NCBI GenBank assembly: GCA_037179335.1
Contig: JAKZHN010000011.1
Span: forward strand, 650,428 to 714,427
Length of the DNA: 64,000 bases
Direction: 5' to 3'
From: Cyclaneusma minus
Lineage: Eukaryota > Ascomycota > Leotiomycetes > Marthamycetales > Marthamycetaceae
The translations under genes were made by a program, and so were the position numbers. Shown here in pieces: positions 55,126 through 64,000 of this stretch (positions are counted from its first letter, which is position 1; each line of letters begins with the position of its first letter). The notes under the pieces were generated by a model. It saw only the letters and a program-made list of their open reading frames with translations, was not told where the DNA came from and did not search any database.

Positions 55126-56871
55126 CTACTGTGCCAGTTCCCGGTGCTGGAGGAGCTCAATCGGAGCCTTCAACACCTCGGACAACCATGCACGCATCTC
55201 ACGATGCTTGTTGACTTGCACCTCCCTGGCCAACGACATCTTTGCCTCCATCTCCTTCAAAGTGCTCCGTCTGCGAGGACGCTTGATGGCCCCCAGCACA
55301 CCACGAGCCATCTCTGCGACTGCCAGATCATGCTCATGCTCAGCGGCCTTCACAGCATCGTCAAACTCGTCGGAGTACTTCTTGCCCGATTCCACAGCAA
55401 TCACAGCGGCCGCGACGAGAGCAACCTGCAAATCCTCAAAAGTTGTCTCAAGGAAGACGTCTTTCAGCACGCCACCCAAGACACGACCGTATCCCACGAC
55501 CTGTTGAAGCCTCCAGGCCCCGAGTCCCTTCCCACTCTCCAACAACTCATTGATCTCGCCAAATCTCTCGAAGAGGTACTCAACCGCCAAACACTGGGAC
55601 CTCACGTCCTTCGCAAGAATCGCATCGTCGCATCGGCCACTCTTTCTCAATTCCTTCTGGAGGGGATACAGGCCAGCGAGATTCATGCCTTGTCCCGACA
55701 CTTCGCAATGGAAACGGAGATGCTCCTTCCAAGCGGCAACGCTCCCGTCGAAGTACCATTCTTCGTTGATGTATTCGTGGAGAGCGTCGATATGGCCTTG
55801 GGCCCAAAATTCTTGAATGACAGGATCGGCGGTCTGGCGGTGGTGGAGGCGCTGGGACTTGGTGGCCCACATGGAGCGCTCGGCGAAGGTGTACAAAGCG
55901 GCGTTGATGTGCTCGAGGAGGCACTTGAGGAGGAGTTCGGTGGTAGCCGGGCTGAGCGCAGCGGCGGCATCGACGGCGACGGAGGGAACAGACTCGGCGA
56001 AGTAGGCGATGCAGTGTCGAATCTTGGTGGCGGAGTTGTTGCGCATGATCATGTGCACCGTCGACAGCTTGTTGTTGTCTTGGGCGAGGAGGTGCGCAAT
56101 GTCTTCGAACTCGTTCAGGTCAAGGAAAGGTTCGGGGACGGTGGTGGGCGAGGCAGCGGACACCTGGGAGGAGGATTCGACGGCTGAAGTGGCCTCCTTG
56201 TTCTTCGGTTCAGCGGGAAGAGGAGCGGATACCTTGGGAGTGGACTCAGGATCAGGAGCGATTTCATTACGCTTGGCAGCGATGGATTTGGTGACACCGC
56301 GCTTCGAGACGGTGTCAAGAACCTCGATGGCGACTTGGATCTTGGTGATCAAGGGTGGAAGAGGCGTCAAGAGCTCTCCGGGCACGCCAATCTCTACGGA
56401 AGACATTGTTGCTGATGATGGCGATGGTGTGGAGGAAGATTCGTGTGACGCAGTTGACATTCGAGATGTTCGGTGCGGGAGACAGCTGTTGGCCGAGATT
56501 GGCAACGAAAGCGGTTGTTGTCTGAGATGATTTCGAATTGTTGAGTTTGTGGGTCGAGGACGTTGTGTGTGGAGAGGGTCGTCGTCGGAGCAGATTGTCG
56601 GCGCCAAATGTTGATGGTGTGGAAGAGAGGCCTGGCGGTGGAGCGGGTTCGTGATGAGTGGACGGCACACAGAAGTGATGCCGGGCGACATCCGCTCATG
56701 ATGTGTGTTGGCGAGGCTCTCCGGGTCACAAAAGATACCCAAACCGGCGGACTCCATGGACGACGAGATCGATTCTCGATCGTGATCCGAGTTGGTAGAC
56801 ATCTCAGGTGGAGGCGGACTCGGAATCATGATTTCTGAATGGAAATCTTCAAACGGCAAGGTTACATGCAA
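55126..56871 (-). CDS. hypothetical 581-codon protein, intact member of a duplicated family
   Basis: Open from 56871 to 55126. Residues 1-155 are low-complexity Ser/Pro/His-rich. A second start at 56406 (MSSVEIGVPGELL) would give 426 aa and fits the paralogue better. The core has PLITKIQVAIEVLDTVSKRG, a Glu/Ser/Pro linker, NEFEDIAHLLAQDNNKLSTV, HCIAYFAESVPSVAVDAAAA, KCLLEHINAALYTFAERSMW, and a mainly helical second half ending LSEVLKAPIELLQHRELAQ. It has no signal peptide or membrane segment. A shortened, frameshifted paralogue lies on the plus strand at 62.77-63.27 kb. I do not recognise the family; the helical, Ala/Leu-rich core suggests a protein-interaction domain. Confidence 0.6.
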   Translation of the reverse strand: MHVTLPFEDFHSEIMIPSPPPPEMSTNSDHDRESISSSMESAGLGIFCDPESLANTHHERMSPGITSVCRPLITNPLHRQASLPHHQHLAPTICSDDDPLHTQRPRPTNSTIRNHLRQQPLSLPISANSCLPHRTSRMSTASHESSSTPSPSSATMSSVEIGVPGELLTPLPPLITKIQVAIEVLDTVSKRGVTKSIAAKRNEIAPDPESTPKVSAPLPAEPKNKEATSAVESSSQVSAASPTTVPEPFLDLNEFEDIAHLLAQDNNKLSTVHMIMRNNSATKIRHCIAYFAESVPSVAVDAAAALSPATTELLLKCLLEHINAALYTFAERSMWATKSQRLHHRQTADPVIQEFWAQGHIDALHEYINEEWYFDGSVAAWKEHLRFHCEVSGQGMNLAGLYPLQKELRKSGRCDDAILAKDVRSQCLAVEYLFERFGEINELLESGKGLGAWRLQQVVGYGRVLGGVLKDVFLETTFEDLQVALVAAAVIAVESGKKYSDEFDDAVKAAEHEHDLAVAEMARGVLGAIKRPRRRSTLKEMEAKMSLAREVQVNKHREMRAWLSEVLKAPIELLQHRELAQ

Positions 56872-57068
56872 GGTGCTACATTGCTCATCTCTGGTACTTT
56901 ATACTGGAAAGGGACAAGGAGCAACGGATTGCAGCCTGCAGGCATTTAAAGAAGAACTCGATTGCTTTCTTCTATGTCTGTTTGACCACGAGATGTCGGT
57001 CGTTTACTTGGAGTCACACAATCACATCAGGCAAAGGAGGAACGGGAGGGTTTGCTGTCAATTGCTTT

Positions 57069-57815
57069 CTATTTGAGGACTAAGCAGGATCCCGAAAGAT
57101 TCAACCTCTTCAATGCATCCATGAGATCTGGCATCATGCTGTCATACTGCACGAATGCCCCAGCTTGATTGCAGGTCTTCTCATCGCTGCCGAGGGGGAA
57201 GCAATCCTGGGTCAAGAGTTTGATCTTCTCGGTCACCTCCTCAACAGCTTCAAAGAACATTATTGACGAGACGTTCCATCTTTTTATCTCAGAAGAGAAG
57301 AAGCATGGAAAGTCCCGTTTTCCCGCGAATCCCAAGTGCCAATGGAACGATCTCTCTGCGCTTTCGTTCCCACGATCTCCACACTCTCCGGCCTGATCTT
57401 CGGCGGTCTTCCACGTCCCGGTTTCGGCAGCGGGTGTCCATCCGGTCCAACAGCGGGAAGCTTTGGCTTGTTGGCCCGGGCGGTGAAGTCCAAAAATCTT
57501 CATCATCGTCGCAGGGACCGTAGTCGCAGGTGCGACGCGGCATGAGTGGCGGTCGGACAGTGTTGGGGGTGATGATGACGAATTCGGTGCATGTGTTGAC
57601 GGGAAGGTTTTGTGAAATACCTGGGAAAATCGAGCTTGCAAGTCCTCGTGGGACATGCGCTTGGGGGCTACCTTGACCAGCTTGCCATCGCTGAGGGTCA
57701 AGTTCTGTGTTTGTCAGTCTTGTATGGTGGCAAAGAGAGAGATGAGTAGACTGACCTTCTCCTTGATAGCAGCCTGAGCAGACCATGGAGCCTCGAACTT
57801 CAGGAAGGCCGCCAT
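57069..57815 (-). pseudogene. AT-hook-containing protein broken by frame changes
   Basis: Exon 1 (57815-57756, MAAFLKFEAPWSAQAAIKEK) joins exon 2 across a clean 51-bp intron (57705-57755, GTCAGT...GACTGAC...CACAG). Exon 2 continues NLTLSDGKLVKVAPKRMSHE. Then the protein moves between frames: VNTCTEFVIITPNTVRPPLM, RRTCDYGPCDDDEDF, a shift at a T5 run (about 57500), then DFTARANKPKLPAVGPDGHP, LPKPGRGRPPKIRPESVE (the GRGRPPK AT-hook core), and a last frame EAVEEVTEKIKLLTQDCFPL to 57069. At least two shifts are needed. An AT-hook implies minor-groove DNA binding in the nucleus (family knowledge). Confidence 0.45.
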
Positions 57816-57827
57816 GTAGTCGCCATA

Positions 57828-58346
57828 CTAGCGGTCGCGTTGATGCTCTTCCAAGCGAGGCGCTGTAGAGGAGCTCAAGGTACCGCGCAGACTCCTCGAT
57901 TGGGCTTCTTCGTGAGGGAGAGGAGGTCGATGGCGCTCTTGGTGCCGGCCCGAAGACCTCCTTGGACGCTCGTTTTGGCCAAAGCCACCGTATGAGTTGC
58001 CAGCTGGAGGCATGCCCATACCTCCGTAGTGAGGTGGAGGAGGGGTAGGGCGGTTGGGAATGCCAGCAGGTCCGGAGTTATTCTGCGAACGTCCCCAGGA
58101 CAGACGGACTCGCGAGTTGCCGATGGGGTATCCTTGCATCTGGTTGATCGCCATCTCAGCAGCGTGGCGTTGAACGAATTGAACGAAACCGCAGCCCTTG
58201 CCAGGAGGAACTTGGCGCTTCGGACGGCCCACGACATCTTGAAGGCGTGGGTGCGACTTCTCTTGAACAAGGCAGGAGTTGAGGGTGAAGGAGGGGGGAG
58301 GGTCACCGTGGCCAAGTACAGCTGTTTCCAGCTCGTGAACCGCCAT
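57828..58346 (-). pseudogene. relic of a NAM8/csx1-type RNA-binding protein (half of RRM3)
   Basis: Residues 46-90 of this frame (VPPGKGCGFVQFVQRHAAEM, AINQMQGYPIGNSRVRLSWG, RSQNN) are the second half of the third RRM of fungal NAM8/csx1-like proteins, with RNP1 KGCGFVQF. The Pro/Gly-rich tail (PPHYGGMGMPPAGNSYGGFG) also fits. The first half of the RRM (RNP2) and the other two RRMs are missing, and the sequence before residue 40 does not fit the family. So it is a fragment and not a working splicing or mRNA-stability factor. Confidence 0.5.
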
Positions 58347-59505
58347 GATCGTTTGGCCGTTCTCGCGTTGCTTTCTGCGCCAGTCAGGGTAAGTTTGGTG
58401 AGTCGAATGGCGTAGGCGGGGGCGAGGATGATCTCGGGGTCCATGTTCTGATCAACGGGGGCTGCGGCCTGCCTTGCCGAGCTGGTTGAGGGTGATTGGG
58501 AATTTGCCCTTTCCACCCGTGCCCAGTTTCTCGATGCAACCCGTGGCCATTGTCAGGATTTCGAATAGGTTCTTTATCGGTATATGGTTGGCGTTCTCGG
58601 AGATATGTCTTGGAAAAAGGCTTTGAAGCTTCGTCCGCTCTTGCGTCTGCATCAATGGGTCTTTCAATTTGCCATTGCCTCCTGTATGAGCATCTGTGCC
58701 CGTCCTCCAGCGTTCGTTCTGCTGCTTTTTTTTGCCTGTCCTTCGATTCTGCCAGCTTCTGGCTTGAAGAAGGGTTCGATTTCTGATCGGCTCTTGCGTC
58801 TGCGTTCGCCGATTCTCAGGTCTGAAAAACTCCCTCCCGAATGAGCATCGTTGCCCGCATGCCAGACTTCATTTGTAGGTGTTGGCCAATCCTTGGATTC
58901 TCCTGAGTTCTGGCTTGGATGATAGGTTGAAACTTCTTCTGGAGTCGGCGTCTGCGTCTGAGTTCGTGTGTTTGCTTCTTCTGGTGAATTCCTAGACAGC
59001 ACGGTTTTTGCTAGCCCCTTGTCCCTGAAGGCTTCTGCAAGCAGCGCTGCGAAGCCAAGCAGTTTATCCCTCCTTGTTCCTGAGCTGCTTCAACGTCTTA
59101 TTGTTGTAGATACAGAACCTTTGGTCATCAGAACGAATCGTAGTCTTATTAGCAACTTCATGTGGCTCTGTTAGCATCTTCGTCGTGGTAGCATCACCCT
59201 GAGGCCCGTGCCCCTATCTTGGTGTATCCCAGATTGTTAGCAGCTTCGCCTATTAGCTGGATATGTTTTCTCCAACCCCTATATCTTCTCGTTGATTGGT
59301 TGTCTTTTCAGCTTCGTATTCGTATTCGTATTCGTAGAAGCGAACGATCAGCTTTTCGGATTCCAGGAATATCCAAACCATGCGCGCGACTTCGAGATCG
59401 CAAAACCCCAAACACCCAGAACCAGCGCTCTTCCTCCCCTCACTCTTTATCTTGCGACCTTCGATCTACTGCCTGTCAGCCTCTTTCGATAGAACGCCGT
59501 CCCGG

Positions 59506-59640
59506 AATGGAATTTGGCGAACTCGAGATCGCGGTCAAAGAAGCCTTCAAGGCCTTTGGCAAGGTGTACGTGAAGGTCCGTCGTGACCGCAAGTCGATGC
59601 CGTTTGACTGGACTCCATCCCCAATCCCATCCAGCTCATG
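59506..59640 (+). pseudogene. fragment of an RRM domain
   Basis: MEFGELEIAVKEAFKAFGKV, then YVKVRRDRKSMPF resembles the start of an RRM (alpha-1 and beta-2/3, with the R-x-MPF-FVQF-type entry into RNP1), but the frame leaves the family right after MPF. Recognised from memory of fungal RRM proteins, so tentative. Confidence 0.3.
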
Positions 59641-59989
59641 CTGGCTCCGCGCCTCGACTGCCGCAAGGTAAGCTTCCTCCTGTCTGTGCTGTGAAACGCT
59701 CAAGTGTTGTTCGAACGTGAGGAGCTGGATGAGAGCCGTCATGAGAAAGTGAGAGCTGACTGAGCATCAGAAAAGCGTACGGGAAGCAAATGCCACCAAA
59801 ACAAGCTCCTGGCCGGCACTGTAATCCCGAACACAAACCAACCGTCGAGCTTGGCCAGACCCCCTTGCAAAACATCTGCCATTGTTCAGAGTCCAGGTCT
59901 CGCACTCCAGTTGTGAGCAACTGAAAGTGGATCGCCGGCAGAATCAGCATCGGTATGGCTAAGACTCTGTTCACTGCTGCTTGCAAGAC

Positions 59990-60670
59990 CGCAAACGTTA
60001 AGGAAGTGGGCTGGTTGCAAACTCAGACGGTGAGGGCCCAGGTCACGGCCTCAGAGGAGTCTGAAGATTCTCCAGTCGTCAGTAGCCCAAAGTCTAGCGG
60101 CAAGGCTGGCACCCTCCAAGAGCTTCTGGTGGTGGTCTTGCTGACTATTGGTGGTAAGCTGAACCTCACCCTTGTGTGTTCCTCGTAGTAGCTGACAATA
60201 TTCTGCTAGTAACGACCGTGGCCCTGAACATTGTGTTCTTGACGATATCCTAGAACCTGAGCCCAGCGAGTACGTCCATTTCGAATGCACGCTGATCATG
60301 ATTGAAGCTGAGAACCGAGAGCAGCAAGCTTGAAGATACGGAAACGATGATCCCCAATACCAGCCGCCCATTCAAGGGCTTCTGGTGGAGGTCTGGTTGA
60401 CCATCGGTGGTAAGCTGAACCTCACTCTCGTGTGTTCCTCACAATAGCTGACAATATCCTTCCAGTGACGACCCCGGCCCCGAGCACTCCATCTTCCCCT
60501 GTTCTTCGGAGACCTTGGACCCGAGGTCAATAAATGCGAATCCGCTCGGAATTTCGCCACGAGACCGTGTCTATAGACCAGACATCGCAGTACGCATAAG
60601 GGTGCAGAAAAAGCCTTTCCCACCGCAGATGTCACTGCTGTTACCGCCAGGTTCAGCAGGCTCACCGCAA
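59990..60670 (+). CDS. hypothetical gene with a duplicated exon-intron cassette
   Basis: The plus strand carries two copies of RASGGGL(A/V)D-x-x-C ending at a GTAAGCTGAACC donor, a 50-60 bp intron, then DxGPEH. Copy 1 is about 60105-60215, and its downstream exon reads VLDDILEPEPSEYVHFECTL, IMIEAENREQQA, stop. Copy 2 is about 60373-60483, and its exon continues SSETLDPRSINANPLGISPR, RVYRPDIAVRIRVQKKPFPP and QVPRP. Donor, branch (TAGCTGACAATAT) and acceptor are present in both. So a piece comprising exon end, intron and exon start was duplicated about 270 bp apart. The 5' exons are unclear and the family is unknown. Confidence 0.4.
60105..60483 (+). repeat. direct repeat, about 110 bp x2, spanning an intron
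   Basis: 60105-60215 and 60373-60483 share long blocks (GGTAAGCTGAACCTCAC, TAGCTGACAATAT) at roughly 85 percent by eye. Confidence 0.6.
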
Positions 60671-61596
60671 GTGCCTCGACCATGAACGCCACCAATGGCA
60701 GTCGGGTCAACAAGTTAACAGAGCCAGACGGGCGGCGGAGATGCCTCGTCAGGCTGTGCCACGGGTGCATGGAACTGTTGGCGAAGACGGAACTCAGCAT
60801 CTGGTAGGCACAAAATTCCAGACAACTCTTGCAAGTGTGCTGACGATGTGAAGCTATCCCATCATCCAAACTCTCCCAATTCATCCCCCTTCGTGGCGTC
60901 GGAGACTAGTACCGAATGGAGTCCACGTTCTCGATGAGCTCGACAACCCGGCTCGGAATTTCAGGAACATCGCCTCCAACCCCCTTACCAGCCGACGTGG
61001 ATGTCACTCACCCGCTGGAGACATCTCGGAGCAGCTCGACATCGTCAGGCGTATGTGGCTCGCGAGTGCCACTTTCGAAGTCCGTTCCAAGGTACGTACT
61101 GCTCCAGAAGGTTTGACTCCTTGGGAAATTCTCACCCAGGTCCCCCTCGTCATGTTTCTCGTGTCTCTGATCTGAATCTCGCTGATGGTTTTCCTTGAAA
61201 CTTCACAGAACCCGACAACATCTGTCCCGCGAACTTCCAGCTTCGGAGCTTGGCATGGATGCCGAGACAAGAGAACGAGCCCAGAGATTTCGAGGAGTTC
61301 ACCTGGCCAACTAGAGAACAGAAGCAAATTGGCTCAAGTCAAGGTCGAGACGATGTTGGATTCCGAAACTGTGCTGTGCCTTGCTTCGGCTGAACGTCAG
61401 CGACAGGTCGATCTCACTTTTACTGCTATGGGACGCTCTTCAAAACCCTACATACAGTATTGACAGCCAATATCAAACGGAAGCTGTTCCAGGGTCTCGA
61501 ATGCTGTCACAGCACTGGTTGACAAGGATGAACTCAAACTCGTGGATGGCCACATTCGAATACACGCTAGCCTGATGGCTCGCCGCAGCTCGACCC

Positions 61597-61836
61597 ATGA
61601 CGACGAAATCCGGTGCCGAGAAAGGCATCATTAGGTGGGATATGTACCAACTCCGCCACGACAACCACAGACGGGAATACGGACTCGGCCTGTCGTCGAC
61701 TCTAGCAGCCACACTCGCGGAGCTTTCCGCTTCCGTGCAGAAGGAGATTGAGCGCATGAACCAAGAGTAAGTGCTTATCCATCCGCTCATCCACCACGAA
61801 TAGCAACTGACATACGCTCTCTATAGGGCGACTTGA
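61597..61836 (+). CDS. hypothetical small protein or last exons of a gene
   Basis: MTTKSGAEKGIIRWDMYQLR, RREYGLGLSSTLAATLAELS, then ASVQKEIERMNQE to a GTAAGT donor at 61767. A 60-bp intron (61767-61826, GCAACTGAC branch, CTATAG end) leads to AT-stop. The amphipathic C-terminal half looks like a coiled coil. The first Met may not be the true start, as upstream exons are possible. It has no signal peptide. Confidence 0.4.
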
Positions 61837-62770
61837 GCCCACCACACGATGGATCAATCATGGTACCTGCATGCCTCCAGACTATTTCTGGTTCCAATAC
61901 TTCAGTCGACAGACGGAGCGTGTATGGGATACAGTCGACGAGAGTGTGCTTGGAAATGTCAGCGCAGTCTGTAGTCGCTCATGTAAATCGTCTGTAGAAA
62001 TAGAATCTTGTACAGCAACTCCTGAAATTCCGAAAGAAATGCCACGTGATAGAAAACTAGAACCCCTTGATGAATGGAAATGAATAGCCAGGAACTTGTG
62101 ATGAAATGGACTTGAACGAAAGCAATCAAGTTCCTTCTTCGGATTCCAGTTGCTGACCCATGTTGTTTCCCCTTTCAAATCCAGACTCAAGGGATAGGTA
62201 GAAGAGAAGTAGATAACCACTTACCTACCTATGAGCCTCCCGGATAAGGCTTTGGATATCCTTCGAGAGCAAATATTCCAAGTTCCTCCAGTGTATCAGG
62301 TCCGCATGTATCTGGTGCCTGTAAATGATAAAAACCGCCCGTCTGGGATACCCTCGACGGTCTTCGTGGCCGGTCATGATGTCTGCTGTTTTCCGGTATC
62401 ATCTTCGAGGCTCAAAGCTTCTCGGACGATCACACATACCGCTTTAAGTCGCAAGTCTTTCTCCTTGCGCGCTCCGATATCTCCACATCGCAGTCAACCA
62501 CAATCTGCCCACCACACGCAACCACAGCTTTCATCCTCCACGTCTTTTCGATTTCGACGATCTCGAAGCTTCCGACGCGCTCACACTCAACATCAACGAC
62601 ATAAGCTGCCGTGTTGTCTTCTTCTTTCTCCGCTGCGACCTGGTTCCCGTCGTGCCCTCTCGACGGCGTAATAAAACGGCCATCTAAATCCGTTGGTTTG
62701 TCCCGATTCCTGTTCCTCTTCTCGATCAAAGACTGACAATCTGCCTTTGCGGCTGTCCTCCAGATACAAG

Positions 62771-63273
62771 ATGACCTTACAATTCCCCGACCACTTCGCA
62801 ATGCCCGACAACTTCCTCGTTGGCCAGCCCAAACAACACAGCCCCGCTCAGATCTCCAGGATCGAGGTGGCTTCCTACCTCCTCGACGCCATTTCGAATG
62901 AGCTCTCGCCGCCGCCACCGAGAACACTCCCGGCGACCTCGACGACGTCGAGAAGACCTACCGCGAGTTGCTACAAGACGACACCAAGATGGCCACGGTC
63001 CGCAACGTCGTCCTCGACAACTCCTTGGCAAAGGCGAGGAATGCCCCCGGCTACTTCGCCGAGGCACTGCCTGGCCCACTCATGGACGCCGCTCTGGCCC
63101 TGACTCCAGCCCTGACCGAATCCCTCCTTCCCAACATGCTCGCGACAGAACGGCAGCATCTTGCGAGTCGAAGTAGTCGTGGCTTGAGCGAGTGGCTTTC
63201 GAAGGCTTTGCAGGTACCTATCCAAGCATTGCAACACAAAGCGCAAGAGGAGGATCTCGCTCAATTTGAGTGA
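62771..63273 (+). pseudogene. deleted, frameshifted paralogue of the 55.1-56.9 kb gene
   Basis: It starts MTLQFPDHFAMPDNFLVG and has AQISRIEVASYLLDAISNEL, matching PLITKIQVAIEVLDTVSK of the long gene. Near 62909 (GAGCTCTCGCCGCC) the frame changes by one, and the next frame continues the match: GDLDDVEKTYRELLQDDTKM, APGYFAEALPGPLMDAALAL. It then jumps straight to the C-terminus (RGLSEWLSKALQVPIQALQH), skipping roughly 220-250 residues present in the long gene. So both an internal deletion and a 1-nt shift are present. Confidence 0.55.
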
Positions 63274-63319
63274 TGGAGACGAGCCCTTGAATGAAAAGGG
63301 CCAGATCCACCAAGGCTGG

Positions 63320-63581
63320 TAAGTTGATTGTTCCACCGTAATGCTTGGAACCTGGCTAACTCGTCAAATTTCAGATGGTCCTCCTCTCCTTCTTCGGTTC
63401 TCGAGCAGCACAATCATCCTTCAACGAAACCCTCGCGGATGAGTGCTCCAAGTGCACCCTTCATGCCAACGGCCTCAAGGTCAGGATTTTCGACCGCATC
63501 GAGGGACGGGCGGTAAAACTGGTGGGATTGCTCGAGTTGTTAGATCAAGCTCCGCGACCCCAGGACATCATACACTTTTGA
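63320..63581 (+). CDS. hypothetical small ORF after a canonical intron
   Basis: A 56-bp intron-like segment (GTAAGT at 63320, GGCTAAC, TTTCAG at 63373-63374) is followed by an open frame: MVLLSFFGSRAAQSSFNETL, DECSKCTLHANGLKVRIFDR, GLLELLDQAPRPQDIIHF. It may be a 3' exon of the preceding paralogue fragment or an unrelated ORF. No family is recognised. Confidence 0.3.
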
Positions 63582-64000
63582 CTCCTGAATCTTGGCTTTT
63601 CGCAGAAGGTCCATGGCTTGAGGAGAGAGGAACGGGAGCTGAGAAAGGATCATCTGAACATCCTGGAGCAGATACAATGTTACTTCCAAGTGGCTGTGCT
63701 TGTCAGCTCTCCAACAAGACTTGGGCGTCTTGTGGCGCGAGATCCTTGGAGCAAGAAAGGAATTCGAGCGAGTGCTCTGATATGGTCCTAACATCCTGGT
63801 TACTGTTTTGCTTGAGATTACTGTTTTTTGAGACAATTCAAACTTCTGTTGGAGACAGGCAAAGACACAAGCTCCCAATCAGCCCCTGAAGTGGGCCCTG
63901 CATCCTTAGAACCAGGATGAGAGCAAACGTTTGAACAGGTGAGCGACCGGGTTTGATTCACATTCAAATTTGAGGAGATGCTACAAGAGAGCTTGAACTT
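63582..64000. other. window end, no gene supported
   Basis: Overlapping ORFs on both strands without features. Confidence 0.3.

Noticed and set aside
60372..60884. 170-codon minus-strand ORF
   Set aside because: It overlaps the plus-strand duplicated cassette, whose splice sites and frames are conserved between copies; the minus frame is a shadow.

Overview
The window looks like nuclear DNA of a filamentous ascomycete, most likely a Dothideomycete-type Pezizomycotina (inference). Introns are short (about 50-85 bp), start GTAAGT/GTATG/GTCAG, carry CTAAC/CTGAC branch points and end in YAG. Genes are small and intron-poor. About 15.7 kb in the middle (23.80-39.46 kb) is extremely AT-rich, as left by repeat-induced point mutation (RIP). 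The flanks look like dynamic accessory chromatin: duplicated gene pieces, frameshifts, lost start codons, minisatellites and transposon remains. Few genes look clearly intact.

Layout. 0-4.3 kb: the 3' end of a gene entering from the left, then three minus-strand hypothetical low-complexity proteins (one with an in-frame stop). 5.1-9.5 kb: a minus-strand UPF1-like SF1 RNA helicase with CCHC zinc knuckles, broken by at least eight lesions. 11.0-47.0 kb: the main feature, fifteen minus-strand loci of one family of tiny (about 50-65 aa) cysteine-rich proteins starting Met-Cys, with pattern MC-x(3)-[R/T/K]-..Y..C.H...C....C....C..C and a basic tail. Loci 1-9 resemble each other (tail KK). Loci 10-15 form a second subgroup, several with tails KTRARN-like. 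Most have an intron just after the stop codon; in locus 1 the equivalent intron lies inside the reading frame and the exon-intron module has duplicated. 23.80-39.46 kb: an LTR retroelement sitting inside this array, bounded by 153-bp LTRs and a 5-bp target-site duplication (CGAAC), with a second 6.6-kb LTR element nested in it; everything inside is RIP-mutated. 45.3 kb: a small second copy of the helicase N-terminal region, so helicase-related sequence flanks most of the array on both sides.

48.3-64 kb: two adjacent ORFs with a possible HNH-like region, a tRNA-like sequence, a small secreted protein gene (51.0-51.5 kb), short hypothetical genes with minisatellites, a 581-codon hypothetical gene (55.1-56.9 kb) with a deleted and frameshifted paralogue at 62.8-63.3 kb, relics of RNA-binding (RRM) and AT-hook proteins, and a duplicated exon-intron cassette (60.1/60.4 kb).

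How it fits together: the strongest candidate for something undescribed is the one-strand array of small Met-Cys proteins, with shared promoter architecture and a shared post-stop intron, expanding and decaying next to a decaying helicase/zinc-knuckle gene and a RIP-silenced nested retroelement. Its function cannot be read from the sequence; zinc binding is inferred only from Cys/His spacing.
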